Source: an uncultured Spirochaetota bacterium (lineage in GTDB: Bacteria > Spirochaetota > UBA4802 > UBA5550). Taken from it: a stretch of DNA of 64,000 nucleotides. Below are positions 17,209-28,242 of the stretch, piece by piece (positions within the stretch are counted from its first letter, which is position 1; every line of letters starts with the position of its first letter). A model generated the notes under the pieces. The model searched no databases and was not told the DNA's origin. It saw only the letters and a program-made list of their open reading frames with translations. The DNA is taken from the NCBI GenBank assembly GCA_937872225.1, contig CALMRZ010000052.1:91527-155526 (forward strand), given 5' to 3'. The position numbers and the translations under genes are program-made.

Positions 17209-17236
17209 TTGACAAAAAGAGACCCCGATAGATTAT
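17209..17236 (+). promoter_or_regulatory. Sigma-70-like promoter for elongation factor G
   Basis: TTGACA at 17209-17214 and GATTAT at 17231-17236 have a 16-base spacer. The site lies about 100 bases before the EF-G start in the only sizeable gap upstream of that gene. Confidence 0.5.
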
Positions 17237-17338
17237 GCCCCTTATTTTGCCGAACCGCGGCCCATCATGTTGACAACAACTGCAGAGATTGCCCCGTGCC
17301 GTATCTGCCGAAATCTATACGTAATTTGAGGAAATAGT

Positions 17339-19417
<2,079 letters not shown>

Positions 19418-19457
19418 TCATGTCCAGGTGATCGGAGATGTTTTTGGATATATACGG

Positions 19458-19480
19458 CGGGCGCGCAAGCGCCCGTTTTT
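19458..19480 (+). terminator. Rho-independent terminator after EF-G
   Basis: The stem CGGGCGC / GCGCCCG (7 base pairs) with loop GCAA is followed by TTTTT. It ends at the stop codon of the convergent DtxR gene. Confidence 0.85.
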
Positions 19481-19940
19481 ATTTAAGGGCTTTTTTGAGA
19501 CGGCCTACCCACTCGCTCCCCGCCGATTCCTCTTCCTTGTAAAAATCGAGGAACTTGTGGATCTGGGAGCAGGTTTCGGGGGCCAGGTCGTGCTCCACCT
19601 TGCAGGCCTCGCAATCGGCCGCTTCACGTTCTACCTGAAGCACGGTTGAGAAGAAATCTATGAGGCAGTTATGGCGCTTCAGTACGCGCCCGGCCAGGTC
19701 CTGCCCCTTTTCGGTCAGCTCAACGTACCCGTACTTCTCGTAATCGATGAGGTCCATTTCCTTCAGCTTGGCAAGGGCGGCGGACACGCTGGGCATCTTT
19801 ATGTTCAGCTTGCCGGCGATATCCTTCACACGGACCACCCGATTGGTCGCCGAGAGCATGACAATGGCCTCGATGTAATCCTCCATGTGCGGCGTGAGGC
19901 CGGTGTCCCGATAGCTGTATTTTGATTTGCCCTGCTCCAT
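19479..19940 (-). CDS. DtxR/MntR family metal-dependent transcriptional regulator
   Basis: This 153-residue protein has an N-terminal winged helix (TPHMEDYIEAIVML at about 15-28, then VRVKDIAGKLNIKMPSVSAAL). The dimerisation/metal domain carries CKVEH near residue 112, matching the Cys-x-x-Glu-His metal-ligand pattern of DtxR-type iron sensors. It lacks the C-terminal SH3-like domain, giving MntR-like length. Such proteins repress iron or manganese uptake genes when metal-loaded. It is the last gene of a minus-strand run of envelope genes with a 13-base gap; no metal transporter is adjacent. Confidence 0.88.
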   Translation of the reverse strand: MEQGKSKYSYRDTGLTPHMEDYIEAIVMLSATNRVVRVKDIAGKLNIKMPSVSAALAKLKEMDLIDYEKYGYVELTEKGQDLAGRVLKRHNCLIDFFSTVLQVEREAADCEACKVEHDLAPETCSQIHKFLDFYKEEESAGSEWVGRLKKALK

Positions 19941-19953
19941 GATCGGCCGCCTG

Positions 19954-20907
19954 TCACTGCTCCAGCTTGAAATACATCCGGTCTATGCGCTGCAGGTCCT
20001 CCTGGACGCGCTTTTTGAGCGGCGACCTGCCGAAGCGGGGATCGGTCTCCCCTTTCTTTATGAACTGCCGGTAAACCTTCCGGGCCGTTTCTATGTCTTT
20101 CAGTTTCGGGTCCTTCTCGTAGACCTTCCCCATCATGTAATAGGCGTCATCGACCGTGTCCCGGTCCTTGTAGAGCTTTATGATCTTGACCGCGGAATCC
20201 AAGGCCTGGCCCCCCTTCTGCTGGTTCAGGTAGAGCCGCGCGATATTCAGGAGCGCCTTGTCGGCAAGCTCATGGGCGGGGAACTGCGCCTGGACGCGCT
20301 GATAGTATTCTATCGATGCTATCTGGTTCCCCTTCATCAGCATGCTCTCGCCCGCATAATAGAGGGACGCCGGATAATCCCCCGATTCGGCCGTTACCGA
20401 GGAGAATTCCCTGATCGCATCGTCATACTTGTACTGTTTGAGGTATATCTTCCCCATCCAGAAACGGGCGCTGTCCCTGTATGTTCCCTGGGGGAACTTC
20501 GCCGCAAGGTCCTGGAATTTTTTCAGGGAATGATCGTAGAGGCCGTTGTTGAAAAAATCGATGCCGGTCTTGAGGAGCACCTGCTCCTCGTTGGTTATAC
20601 GGGGGGCTGTTTCCTCCTTCGCCGCGGGTCCCTTCTTTTCCTTGTTGGGGACGGCATCGGGCGCGGTCTTTTTTCCGTCAGGGGGCTGCGGCGCGGCCTC
20701 ATCCTTATCCTTCTTTTCTGCGCCAGACGGGACATCGGTATCGGCCTTTTTCGCATCGGCCGGCTTAGCGTTAGAGTCATCTTTCAGGATATTGCTGATG
20801 ATATCCTCGGTCTGCGTCAAGTCCTTGGCGAGGCGAAACCCGCCGGACGTATCCATGGCCGCAGCGGGAACGGCGCACAGCATCGCTATTATTATGACAT
20901 GTTTCAC
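19954..20907 (-). CDS. Secreted TPR protein with disordered charged linker (YbgF-like)
   Basis: A GTG start (20905-20907) overlaps the upstream gene's TGA. The N-terminal signal peptide (HVIIIAMLCAVPAAAM) is followed by a low-complexity Lys/Asp/Pro/Ala region (about 45-100). TPR-like helices run over about 105-300 (ILLKTGIDFFNNGLYDHSLK-type units, RFWMGKIYLKQYKYDDAIRE, ADKALLNIARLYLNQQKGG). The architecture is close to CpoB/YbgF and other periplasmic TPR proteins of envelope machines. It is cotranscribed with the two genes upstream and the DtxR gene downstream. Confidence 0.8.
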   Translation of the reverse strand: MKHVIIIAMLCAVPAAAMDTSGGFRLAKDLTQTEDIISNILKDDSNAKPADAKKADTDVPSGAEKKDKDEAAPQPPDGKKTAPDAVPNKEKKGPAAKEETAPRITNEEQVLLKTGIDFFNNGLYDHSLKKFQDLAAKFPQGTYRDSARFWMGKIYLKQYKYDDAIREFSSVTAESGDYPASLYYAGESMLMKGNQIASIEYYQRVQAQFPAHELADKALLNIARLYLNQQKGGQALDSAVKIIKLYKDRDTVDDAYYMMGKVYEKDPKLKDIETARKVYRQFIKKGETDPRFGRSPLKKRVQEDLQRIDRMYFKLEQ

Positions 20908-21725
20908 TCTTTGATTATTCCTTCGTCGCTGTGTTTTGGCTCCGGCAGCCGGATGTCCGATCCCCGGGCCGACCGTTTCTTCTGAAGGGGCCTCACGTCC
21001 GAGTCGGCTCCCCGGATATCCTTCCGCCGCACCGATTCACGCTCGCGGAGAGGCTTCACATCCTTCTCCTTTTTCTCAATTGCCGGTTCACGGTCCCCGG
21101 TTACGGCCCTCTTTTCGAGCCTCTGTACGCGCGGCTCCTGCTCCCCGGTCTCACGTTCCGGGAGCGGGCCTATGTCCTTTCTCTCGCCATCGAGGACTGA
21201 CTCGCGGTCCTCCCCGGACGCCCGCGACCTCTTTTCAACGGGCCTGACGTCAGAATCGATGGTGGGTCGTTTCCGATAGTCGCCTTCAAAGAGGGGGTCC
21301 TGGATCCTGGCTTCCGGCGAATCCTTCATCTTTTTCCCGGCCTCCGGTTCAATGATCCCCCGGTCGACCTCGGGCTCCATGCTTGCCCGCGTCGGGAACT
21401 GTATCTTGTCGATATCCATTTTTTTCATTTCATTGATCATCTCGGTGTCGAGCATGAAGAAATTCCCCTCCGCGCGCTCCCTCTTGATGTCCAGATCAAA
21501 GGCATCGTTGGTGCGCCCGATGATGGGAGCGCTCTTTATCTCGGCCGACTGCTTGCCCCACATGATCCCCATGACCACGCCCCCGCCGGCCATGCAGAAG
21601 ATAGCAAGCATGAAGAGGTTCCTGATCGTCTGCTGGGTCCTCTTCGGGATTTTGTTGATCATATTGTCAACGCCCGATACGGCGTTGTTCATGGCTTCGG
21701 GGGAAATTTTCATTTTCATCTTCAT
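20904..21725 (-). CDS. Single-pass membrane protein with long charged tail
   Basis: The 273-residue protein has one membrane helix (about 37-55, LFMLAIFCMAGGGVVMGIMWG) after a basic cytoplasmic start. About 215 mostly charged residues follow. The tail contains degenerate recurring patches such as DSDVRPVEKRSRA, DIGPLPERE, DVKPLRERES and DSDVRPLQKKRSA, each with a Val/Ile-x-Pro-Leu or Val-Arg-Pro core and Arg-rich flanks. It looks disordered and exported. I do not recognise a family. It overlaps the TPR gene by four bases, which suggests the products work together. Confidence 0.7.
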   Translation of the reverse strand: MKMKMKISPEAMNNAVSGVDNMINKIPKRTQQTIRNLFMLAIFCMAGGGVVMGIMWGKQSAEIKSAPIIGRTNDAFDLDIKRERAEGNFFMLDTEMINEMKKMDIDKIQFPTRASMEPEVDRGIIEPEAGKKMKDSPEARIQDPLFEGDYRKRPTIDSDVRPVEKRSRASGEDRESVLDGERKDIGPLPERETGEQEPRVQRLEKRAVTGDREPAIEKKEKDVKPLRERESVRRKDIRGADSDVRPLQKKRSARGSDIRLPEPKHSDEGIIKE

Positions 21726-21751
21726 GGCGGTCTCTCAAGGCCAATATACCA

Positions 21752-22594
21752 TTATTTCTTCTTTTTATCAATAATAAAAATAACCCGGCACCTCTTGAGC
21801 TGCCCCACCGTGTCCCCGCTGCTGAAAATTTTACGGACGTCCCGGTCGGCGATAACGGGGCACCCCTTCATCTCCTTCACGGCCACCGTGTAATAGGGGT
21901 GCCTGCCGGCGCCCCTGATCTTCATCGCCTCGTCCTCGTCATGGGCGTAGGCGGCTATCCCGTGCCTGCCCGCGTACCGTATATCGACATAATAGCGGCC
22001 GTATATCTCAAGGCCCTTCTCGCTGTAGATGGATGGGAGTATCATCGGCTCAATATTGAGCCCCCGGGCATCTATGATAAGGCTCGTGTAACTGGTCGGT
22101 ATGGGGTTGTCGATGCGGACGGGGAAATCGTCGCCCGGGTAGCTGTAGGGAACGGCGTGGAGGAGGTCACCGATCCTGAGCTCCGCCCTGCAGGCCGATG
22201 ACGCGAAGTCGGCGGGGGACTCGCGCACCTTCATCCTGGATTCTATGACGCTGACGATGCGCTTCTGGGCCTCATCGCTCTGCTCCAGGAGATCGGAAAG
22301 CATGGTGTCAGAATCGACCCTGATCCCCTTGATCAGCCGTACCATGTTTTCAACGGCGCGGTCGCGCGCTTTCCGGTACGCGTTAGTCCTGCCTCGGTTC
22401 AGGGATAGTGCCGCTCCGCTCTCCCCGTCCACCGGTGACCCCCGGCCGTCAAACTGGACCCGGGACAGCACATGGGTGACCACAACGCCGCGGGACCAGT
22501 CAACTTCGTCCGGCGGCACCGGCTTCGGGTGCGCCGGCGAACCAAGCAAGGATAGGGCGGCGATAATCATGGCCAGTGAAAATCTTTTCAGCAT
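21752..22594 (-). CDS. Exported LPP20/FlgT-like protein
   Basis: I chose ATG 22594, which gives a signal peptide (FSLAMIIAALSLLGSPA) and is preceded by GGATACTATTC; the frame extends to 22642 without better support. The domain includes NAYRKARDRAVENMVRLIKGI and TSLIIDARGLNIEPMILPSI with EKGLEIYG. This is a pattern I associate with LPP20 or FlgT-like proteins that accompany flagella or envelope machines; the assignment is from memory. The protein is 280 residues and ends in IFIIDKKKK. It is the first gene of a four-gene minus-strand operon (this gene, membrane protein, TPR protein, DtxR). Confidence 0.6.
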   Translation of the reverse strand: MLKRFSLAMIIAALSLLGSPAHPKPVPPDEVDWSRGVVVTHVLSRVQFDGRGSPVDGESGAALSLNRGRTNAYRKARDRAVENMVRLIKGIRVDSDTMLSDLLEQSDEAQKRIVSVIESRMKVRESPADFASSACRAELRIGDLLHAVPYSYPGDDFPVRIDNPIPTSYTSLIIDARGLNIEPMILPSIYSEKGLEIYGRYYVDIRYAGRHGIAAYAHDEDEAMKIRGAGRHPYYTVAVKEMKGCPVIADRDVRKIFSSGDTVGQLKRCRVIFIIDKKKK

Positions 22595-22712
22595 GAATAG
22601 TATCCTGTTCCTGTCGAATCTATTATGAACGCGTAGGATCATATGACCCCCGTCAGCCAGTTATACAGAGCTCATCTTTACAATTATCGGCCTTTTTGCC
22701 ATGAATTCTTTA

Positions 22713-22795
22713 GAAGCCCCCTAAATCCCCCGGAGGGTGACTTATATGATAAAAATAGTTTGCAAAGCCCCCCTATGGGGGGGGTGGGGGGTGTT
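22713..22795. repeat. C/G-run inverted repeat, MITE-like
   Basis: The left arm AAGCCCCCTAAATCCCCC and the G-rich right arm (GGGGGGGGTGGGGGGTGTT) are imperfect inverted partners about 50 bases apart. The AT-rich centre contains a second pair, GCCCCCC / GGGGGGG. The element fills the gap between the envelope operon and the DUF115 gene. Confidence 0.5.
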
Positions 22796-22813
22796 CATAA
22801 CTTGACCTCGCCT

Positions 22814-24523
22814 TCACATGCCGGACAACTCCCGGCCGCTTTTCTCAAGGAGGGGGATAAGCTTGTCCGCAGCAGCGATGATGTCTTTCAGAAGAAGACG
22901 CTCCGCCTCCTCAGGGGAGGCATTATAGCGCGCGAGAAAGGTATGGGCCTTCCTGAGGAACGGCTGGAGGACGGGGCGCAGGACGGGACTGTTGGCCATC
23001 TCCTCGACCGCCCTGACCCGGTCACGGTCGCCGAGGGCGCTTTCAGCCGCGCCGCGGATCCCGCCGAGCTCCCGGATGGCGGCCTTCATCCCGCTGATCA
23101 GGTTGTCGGGCGATTCCTTTCCTGCCGACGAAAGGGCCCTGGCAAGCACCTCTCCGGGGGACGGCGTGCGGGCCGGAAACCGCCCGGCAAGTGACGACAG
23201 GGAACATTCCTCGGTATTAGCTATTCGGGCGCCACCCTCGGTGGCGTTGATGACCGGCACCCTCACCTTCCGGGCCGAATCTTCGAACCAGCCCCGGTAC
23301 AGGTCAAAGACGAAGTCGGATATGACCGTCCCGGCGCCGCCGTAGGCGGGCACATACTTGATCTTCCGCCGCCGCACCACGCCCTGGTTTATGGTGTCCA
23401 GGTTGTAGAACCGCGTATAGCGGGGAAGCCATTCGTCGTTATGGTGGGTGCCGCTGCAGTGTATCTCCCGCCCGGTGTAGGCCAGGTCCTGTCCGACCAG
23501 TATGATGGGGCTGCACCCAAGGTTCAGGAGAAGGTCAAAGGCGCTGGTCGCGACGGACCCTCCCGACTGGATGTCGCCGACAGGCCCGGCGTGACCCTCG
23601 ATCCACTCCATGAGGGGCGTCGTCTCGCGCTTCAATTCTCCTCCGGCGGAGGTGTAATACTTCGACGTGGCGCTCACGATGCGCGGCCCCCGGTACGACC
23701 GCATGACCGGCGGATAGCACACGAGGTCCGCGACGAGAGCGGCGCCGCTCTCGCGGAGTCCCAAGAAATGCTTGATGCTGTACTTCTGCGCGTCCAGCGT
23801 CATGATGAGATGGGGGACGATGCCGCGTTTCTGGAGCACCGGGGCCGCGGTATCCACCGCCACCAGGAGGGCCCGGTCGCGCATATCCGATAGGAACCGG
23901 ATGTTCCCGCGCAGGCTCGGCCCGGCGGATATGATGACGCCGGGACAGCCCATGAAGGCGCCGAAGACGTCCCTCACGCGGGTCGAGTCGAACAGGCGCC
24001 CGGCATTGCGAAGGATATTCTCCACCCACCGCTCCTCGAACTCGAAGCGCGTCAGGAGATCGCTGATTTTCGATGTCGCGTACTGGTTCATGTCGCGGAA
24101 GACGGTATCGTAAAAGTCCCTGTTGAGCAGATACGACGGCCGGTGCACGTAATGGGCGATGCCGCGAAAACCCGCCATGTCGACCGCCTCGAACACCGCG
24201 GAAAGGTCCGCGCCGGAACAGACGACCGTGACGCCTTCCAGGTGCCGCGGGCAGGTCTTCCGGGCCAGGTCCGCCACTTCGGGATCGTGCTCGACGGCGA
24301 TCACCGGGTATCCGGGAAACCGCCGCTTGAGGCTGTCCAGGTGGTACCCCAGGCCGATCCCGGACACGGCAATCATGGTGGCCCTTCCTATGGGGAACCC
24401 CTCGACGGCGCGGTCGGCCTCGCGGTCCGGCTCATAGGCCGAGTGGATCCGCACCTCCCGGGAATTGCGGTATACAAGGGTCGGTTTTCCTCCGGGAGTA
24501 TCTTTCACTATATATGTTCCCAT
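22814..24523 (-). CDS. DUF115 (MptE-like) motility-associated protein
   Basis: This 569-residue protein belongs to the DUF115/MptE-like family, often labelled motility associated factor glycosyltransferase and common in spirochaetes and other flagellates. A Rossmann-type start (ATMIAVSGIGLGYHLDSL) is followed by the core with CPGVIISAGPSLRGNIRFL, ALLVAVDTAAPVLQKRGI and PIILVGQDLAYTGREIH. Members of the family have been linked to flagellin glycosylation; its precise reaction is unknown. The gene follows the HDOD gene by 11 bases and is probably cotranscribed with it. The C-terminal 150 residues are mostly helical. Confidence 0.82.
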   Translation of the reverse strand: MGTYIVKDTPGGKPTLVYRNSREVRIHSAYEPDREADRAVEGFPIGRATMIAVSGIGLGYHLDSLKRRFPGYPVIAVEHDPEVADLARKTCPRHLEGVTVVCSGADLSAVFEAVDMAGFRGIAHYVHRPSYLLNRDFYDTVFRDMNQYATSKISDLLTRFEFEERWVENILRNAGRLFDSTRVRDVFGAFMGCPGVIISAGPSLRGNIRFLSDMRDRALLVAVDTAAPVLQKRGIVPHLIMTLDAQKYSIKHFLGLRESGAALVADLVCYPPVMRSYRGPRIVSATSKYYTSAGGELKRETTPLMEWIEGHAGPVGDIQSGGSVATSAFDLLLNLGCSPIILVGQDLAYTGREIHCSGTHHNDEWLPRYTRFYNLDTINQGVVRRRKIKYVPAYGGAGTVISDFVFDLYRGWFEDSARKVRVPVINATEGGARIANTEECSLSSLAGRFPARTPSPGEVLARALSSAGKESPDNLISGMKAAIRELGGIRGAAESALGDRDRVRAVEEMANSPVLRPVLQPFLRKAHTFLARYNASPEEAERLLLKDIIAAADKLIPLLEKSGRELSGM

Positions 24524-24534
24524 GGCGCTCGTAA

Positions 24535-26025
24535 TTACAATAGTTTCTGCTGCATGGCAAAACGCTTCTGGAGGCGGTGCAGCAGATGGTCAAAATCGGC
24601 CCGCGACTCGACGCCGAACTTTTTCAGCACCTCGTCCTCGATGTAATGGGGATCCATGAACTTCTCCTCCACGTTGCACAGCTGGTTAGCCAGGTACACG
24701 ATCATGGTCATCTCCCGGTTGCGTATCCCGGGGCTGAGCGGCGCGTGGTGATACCGTATCGTCTCGACAAGGTCCTCGTGAAAATTCCATTTCTCGGCGA
24801 TAAGACCCCCGATTGTCGAGTGGCTGATACCGATGTATATTTCCTCCAGAATGGCGGTGGTCCTGATTTTCCGGTTCCTGACCATCTCCGCTATCTGGCC
24901 CGCCAGCCCGGCATCGGTCGAAAGGAGCACGATTTTCCCGATATCGTGCAGGAGCGCCGCGACGAAAACATCGTCCGCAATCGCGCCGTGTCCTTTTTCA
25001 ATCGCTATCTGACGCGCGTAGTACGCGGTCCTGCTGCAGTGCTCCCACACCTGCTCGAACTTCCGGTACCGCTTTTCCATTATTTCCCGCGAAGCCGACG
25101 CGATCAGAAGTGACTCGAGGTTTTTCAGACCGATAACCATGACGGCTTCGTGAATCTTGTTGATCCGCCTGCCGGTTATGAAGCCCGCCGAATTGGACAG
25201 CTTGAGGAGATCGGCGGCAAGGGACGGGTCAATGGATATCCTTTCCGAAATGGCATCGATGGTCGTCTCCGGGTTGTTGCAGAGGGCCCGCAGTTCCAGG
25301 ATGTTCTCGGGAAAGGTCGGGAGGGAACTGACATCTTCAAGGATGCGCTTCCCGATCTCCGAGGTGATCTCAGAGGCCTTCAGCTCGGGCGGGATTGTGA
25401 TGGTTATCCTCGCAGCATCCCCTTCCGGGCTTATGGCGAAGCAGCCGGAATCGATGCCGGCGTTCTTCAGCAGCATGATCGACAGGATCACTCCCAGTCC
25501 CGCCCCCTCGGACGCATCGTACATGTTCTCGTAGGCATCGGCAAAATTTCCGCCTTCGGCCGCCTTGGCGGCCCGGTTCTTCAGCCGTTCCAGCTCGGCA
25601 GGGACGATACGGGCGTTGTTGCTCACCTCTATCATGATCCCGCCGCCTGCTTTCCGGAGCTTCAGCATGATGCGGTAGGGGCTCGCCAGGAGCTTGTCCT
25701 TCAGCACCTCGGGATGGTAGACGACGTTTTTGAATTTCGCCATCCCCTTCCGGTAATCATTGTCATCATTGATGTCCAGGTTCTTTTCCCTGAACCAGAC
25801 GCGCTTCATGTTCGCCTTCACCGCGTTCTGGACCAGCTCGCGGATTATGGACTCAAGAGTGTCGTAGAGATACGCCTTGTCCATGCGCGCGAGTACCTTG
25901 GCCAGCAGGGAATTGATGTCGACCTCAATTGCCCGCGTCAAGTATTGAAAGCTGATGTAGACCTCTTCCCCGCGGTCGAACTGTTTTGCCAGGTCTGGCG
26001 AATCAAACATCGTGAGCACCCGCAT
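24535..26025 (-). CDS. HDOD domain signalling protein with N-terminal GHKL ATPase-like domain
   Basis: The 496-residue protein has two parts. Residues about 45-215 resemble a GHKL (histidine kinase/Hsp90-type) ATPase: N-box-like ESIIRELVQNAVKAN, a G1-like EVSNNARIVP and a G2-like GAGLGVILSIMLLKNAG. The usual Asp-x-Gly of G1 is replaced by Asn-Asn-Ala, so ATP turnover may be lost. Residues about 228-420 are an HDOD domain (LPTFPENILELRALCNNP, LLKLSNSAGF, ALLHDIGK) followed by HHAPL and a helical end. HDOD proteins act in motility and second-messenger signalling. It sits upstream of DUF115 in the same unit. Confidence 0.82.
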   Translation of the reverse strand: MRVLTMFDSPDLAKQFDRGEEVYISFQYLTRAIEVDINSLLAKVLARMDKAYLYDTLESIIRELVQNAVKANMKRVWFREKNLDINDDNDYRKGMAKFKNVVYHPEVLKDKLLASPYRIMLKLRKAGGGIMIEVSNNARIVPAELERLKNRAAKAAEGGNFADAYENMYDASEGAGLGVILSIMLLKNAGIDSGCFAISPEGDAARITITIPPELKASEITSEIGKRILEDVSSLPTFPENILELRALCNNPETTIDAISERISIDPSLAADLLKLSNSAGFITGRRINKIHEAVMVIGLKNLESLLIASASREIMEKRYRKFEQVWEHCSRTAYYARQIAIEKGHGAIADDVFVAALLHDIGKIVLLSTDAGLAGQIAEMVRNRKIRTTAILEEIYIGISHSTIGGLIAEKWNFHEDLVETIRYHHAPLSPGIRNREMTMIVYLANQLCNVEEKFMDPHYIEDEVLKKFGVESRADFDHLLHRLQKRFAMQQKLL

Positions 26026-26109
26026 GAAATGATCGCGCCGGCCGCTCTGAAAACCGGGCGGAACCGCCGGCGCCTGTCTGTACCCTGCAATACTGTAATC
26101 GTCACGGTT

Positions 26110-28191
26110 TTAATGTAAAGTTAAATATTGCATCCCGATTTTTTTAGAATGCGCGGCGTCCGACGGCGGGACGATCCCGGCTGCGACCCTCCGGTAAAGA
26201 TCGCAGATGTCATCCGGGTCTTCCCCGGCATGGCCTTCATGGATCACCAGCTGCACCCTGTCCCGCTCAAGGACATCCAGAAAGCGGCGCGAGTAGCCCC
26301 GTATCCTGAATGATCCGGAGAGATAGCAGCGCCGCACCGGCAGGCGTTTCAGCAGCACGGTGAAACCGGTAATGTTCCGGCAGTCCGGATCGGTGATGTG
26401 TATTTCAATATCGCGGGGAGATGACAAGGCTATCAGCCTCATGAGTTCTCCGCACGCCCCCCTGTCCGGCGCCTGGCCCGCAATTGAAAGCAGGCCCCCC
26501 TTTTTCACCAACAGGAGCGCCCCCGCCCCGTGCCTCACGCAGGTCACGGATTCGCTTCTGACCCCGGCGCCGAGCGAGAGCCATGCAATGGCCGCGGCCG
26601 CCGCAACCGAAAGCGATACGAGCCGGTAAGACCGCAGCCGCGGGAGCAGGGGCGCAGTCAGGAGGCAGAATGCCGCAGCAAGGGCCGGCCCCACAGCCTC
26701 GACATAGAAGTGGCCGTCCAGCCCGGACAGGCTTTCAACCACGGCCTCGTTCAGGCCGTAGACCGCGTTCACCGCACGGCCGGCCCAGAGACCCGGCGCG
26801 GCCGCAATGGCCGAAAGGGCATGGGCCGCTAGAGACGCCACAAGGAAGAGGGACATGAGCGGCACCACGACGATGTTGGAGAGGAGACCCGCCAGGTTGA
26901 GTTCGTTTAACCTTGTCATAAGGACCGGGAGGACCAGCAGCTGCGCCGACAGCGTCATAGCGGCGGGACTTGAGATGAAACCCGGAAGCCGGGACAGGGA
27001 CCTGCGGTACGCCCCGTGGAACAGGAGGATCCCAAGGGTTGCGCCGTAGCTCAACTGGAACCCAAGGCCAAAGAGCTCATGGGGGTAGATCATCAGTATC
27101 ACGACGCCGGAAAGGAAAAGCGTATTGAAGACATTCGCCTCCCTTCCGGCGATACGCTGGACCGCGTACATGAAGAACATGATGCATGACCGGAGGAGAC
27201 AGACCGGCGCGTCAGTCATGCAGAGATAGAGGAATACGGCCATGACGGAAACGGCCATTATTATCCGCCTGTTGACACGGACGATACCCAGCAGGAACAG
27301 GGGAACCGCCGCGATAACGCCTACGTGCAGCCCCCCGGCCGAGAGGATGTGAAACACCCCCGCCCGCTTGAAATCATTCATGGTCGTCTTGGCGATATAA
27401 TCCTGGTTTCCGAAATAGAGCGCCTTGGCCATGGCGGATGTACCCCGGTTGAAAAGCCTGTCGCAATTTGCCGCAAGCGCTTCCCGCGCCCTATCCCTGA
27501 AAGAAGCTTCCGCTTTCACAACCTCGACGGACCGGCCGTCGAGGTAAAACACGTGATGGATGCCCCTCATGAGCAGGGAGCGATTGGACGGTGAACTATT
27601 CGCCGCGCGCGCCTTGATATTAACCGGGCCGGCCAGGAACCTGATCGTGTCGCCCCGGCCGATATTCCCTCCGGCTATCCGCGCCAGACCGCGGTATACC
27701 GCCGGGGAAGCCTTCCGGACCGGGCCATCATCTTGCATTACCCTGAAACAGATCTCCGCCTCCCGGTAATACCGCTTCTCAACGACGCTCTCGACCTGTG
27801 CGGTCCAGCGTCCCCTCCTCAGGTCCCCGCCGCTTCCGGCCAACATCTCTCCCATACGCGCGAAGCATGCTGCCGATAATCCGCCGGCAACGAGAAGAAC
27901 CGTCACCGCCCTGACGGCGTTGCCGGCGGCGAAAGATCTGCCGGGACGATCCTTGAACCTGATGGCGTTGCGGTACACCGGTGAAAACACCGCACACGAC
28001 ATGGCCAGGAGAGCGACCCCCGTCGGACTGATCCTGTCATCAAGATAAAACGAGGCCGCGATGAGAATGGTGCCGCCGAGGACCAGACAGATGAAGAATG
28101 ATGGAACGAAAATTTTTTTACAGAAAGAATTCTTTGCGCACATTGAACATAGTTCTCTCAATGACGCGGAAAAGGAGAATTTTGATTTCAT
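26110..28191 (-). CDS. ComEC/Rec2 family competence protein
   Basis: The 693-residue membrane protein has an N-terminal pair of hydrophobic segments and an OB-like domain (RRGRWTAQVESVVEKRYYREA). The Competence membrane domain follows, with signature FHILSAGGLHVGVIAAVPL near residue 280 and about eight more helices. ComEC forms the inner-membrane channel for single-stranded DNA uptake. The C-terminal 130 residues sit where a metallo-beta-lactamase-like nuclease domain is expected, but the His-x-His-x-Asp-His site is absent: the aligned stretch is IHITDPDCRNITGF. It is therefore channel-like with a degenerate nuclease domain. No other competence gene is nearby. Confidence 0.82.
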   Translation of the reverse strand: MKSKFSFSASLRELCSMCAKNSFCKKIFVPSFFICLVLGGTILIAASFYLDDRISPTGVALLAMSCAVFSPVYRNAIRFKDRPGRSFAAGNAVRAVTVLLVAGGLSAACFARMGEMLAGSGGDLRRGRWTAQVESVVEKRYYREAEICFRVMQDDGPVRKASPAVYRGLARIAGGNIGRGDTIRFLAGPVNIKARAANSSPSNRSLLMRGIHHVFYLDGRSVEVVKAEASFRDRAREALAANCDRLFNRGTSAMAKALYFGNQDYIAKTTMNDFKRAGVFHILSAGGLHVGVIAAVPLFLLGIVRVNRRIIMAVSVMAVFLYLCMTDAPVCLLRSCIMFFMYAVQRIAGREANVFNTLFLSGVVILMIYPHELFGLGFQLSYGATLGILLFHGAYRRSLSRLPGFISSPAAMTLSAQLLVLPVLMTRLNELNLAGLLSNIVVVPLMSLFLVASLAAHALSAIAAAPGLWAGRAVNAVYGLNEAVVESLSGLDGHFYVEAVGPALAAAFCLLTAPLLPRLRSYRLVSLSVAAAAAIAWLSLGAGVRSESVTCVRHGAGALLLVKKGGLLSIAGQAPDRGACGELMRLIALSSPRDIEIHITDPDCRNITGFTVLLKRLPVRRCYLSGSFRIRGYSRRFLDVLERDRVQLVIHEGHAGEDPDDICDLYRRVAAGIVPPSDAAHSKKIGMQYLTLH

Positions 28192-28242
28192 GATACACGC
28201 CCACCGGGTTGAGGATATGGACGGGCGTTACAGACCGGGAAA

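Noticed and set aside
19927..20985. A 352-codon plus-strand frame
   Set aside because: It is antisense to the TPR gene and its neighbours, which have signal peptides and repeats; the antisense product has no domain.
25150..26118. A 322-codon plus-strand frame
   Set aside because: It is antisense to the HDOD/GHKL gene, has no recognisable domain, and arises from codon bias in the real gene.
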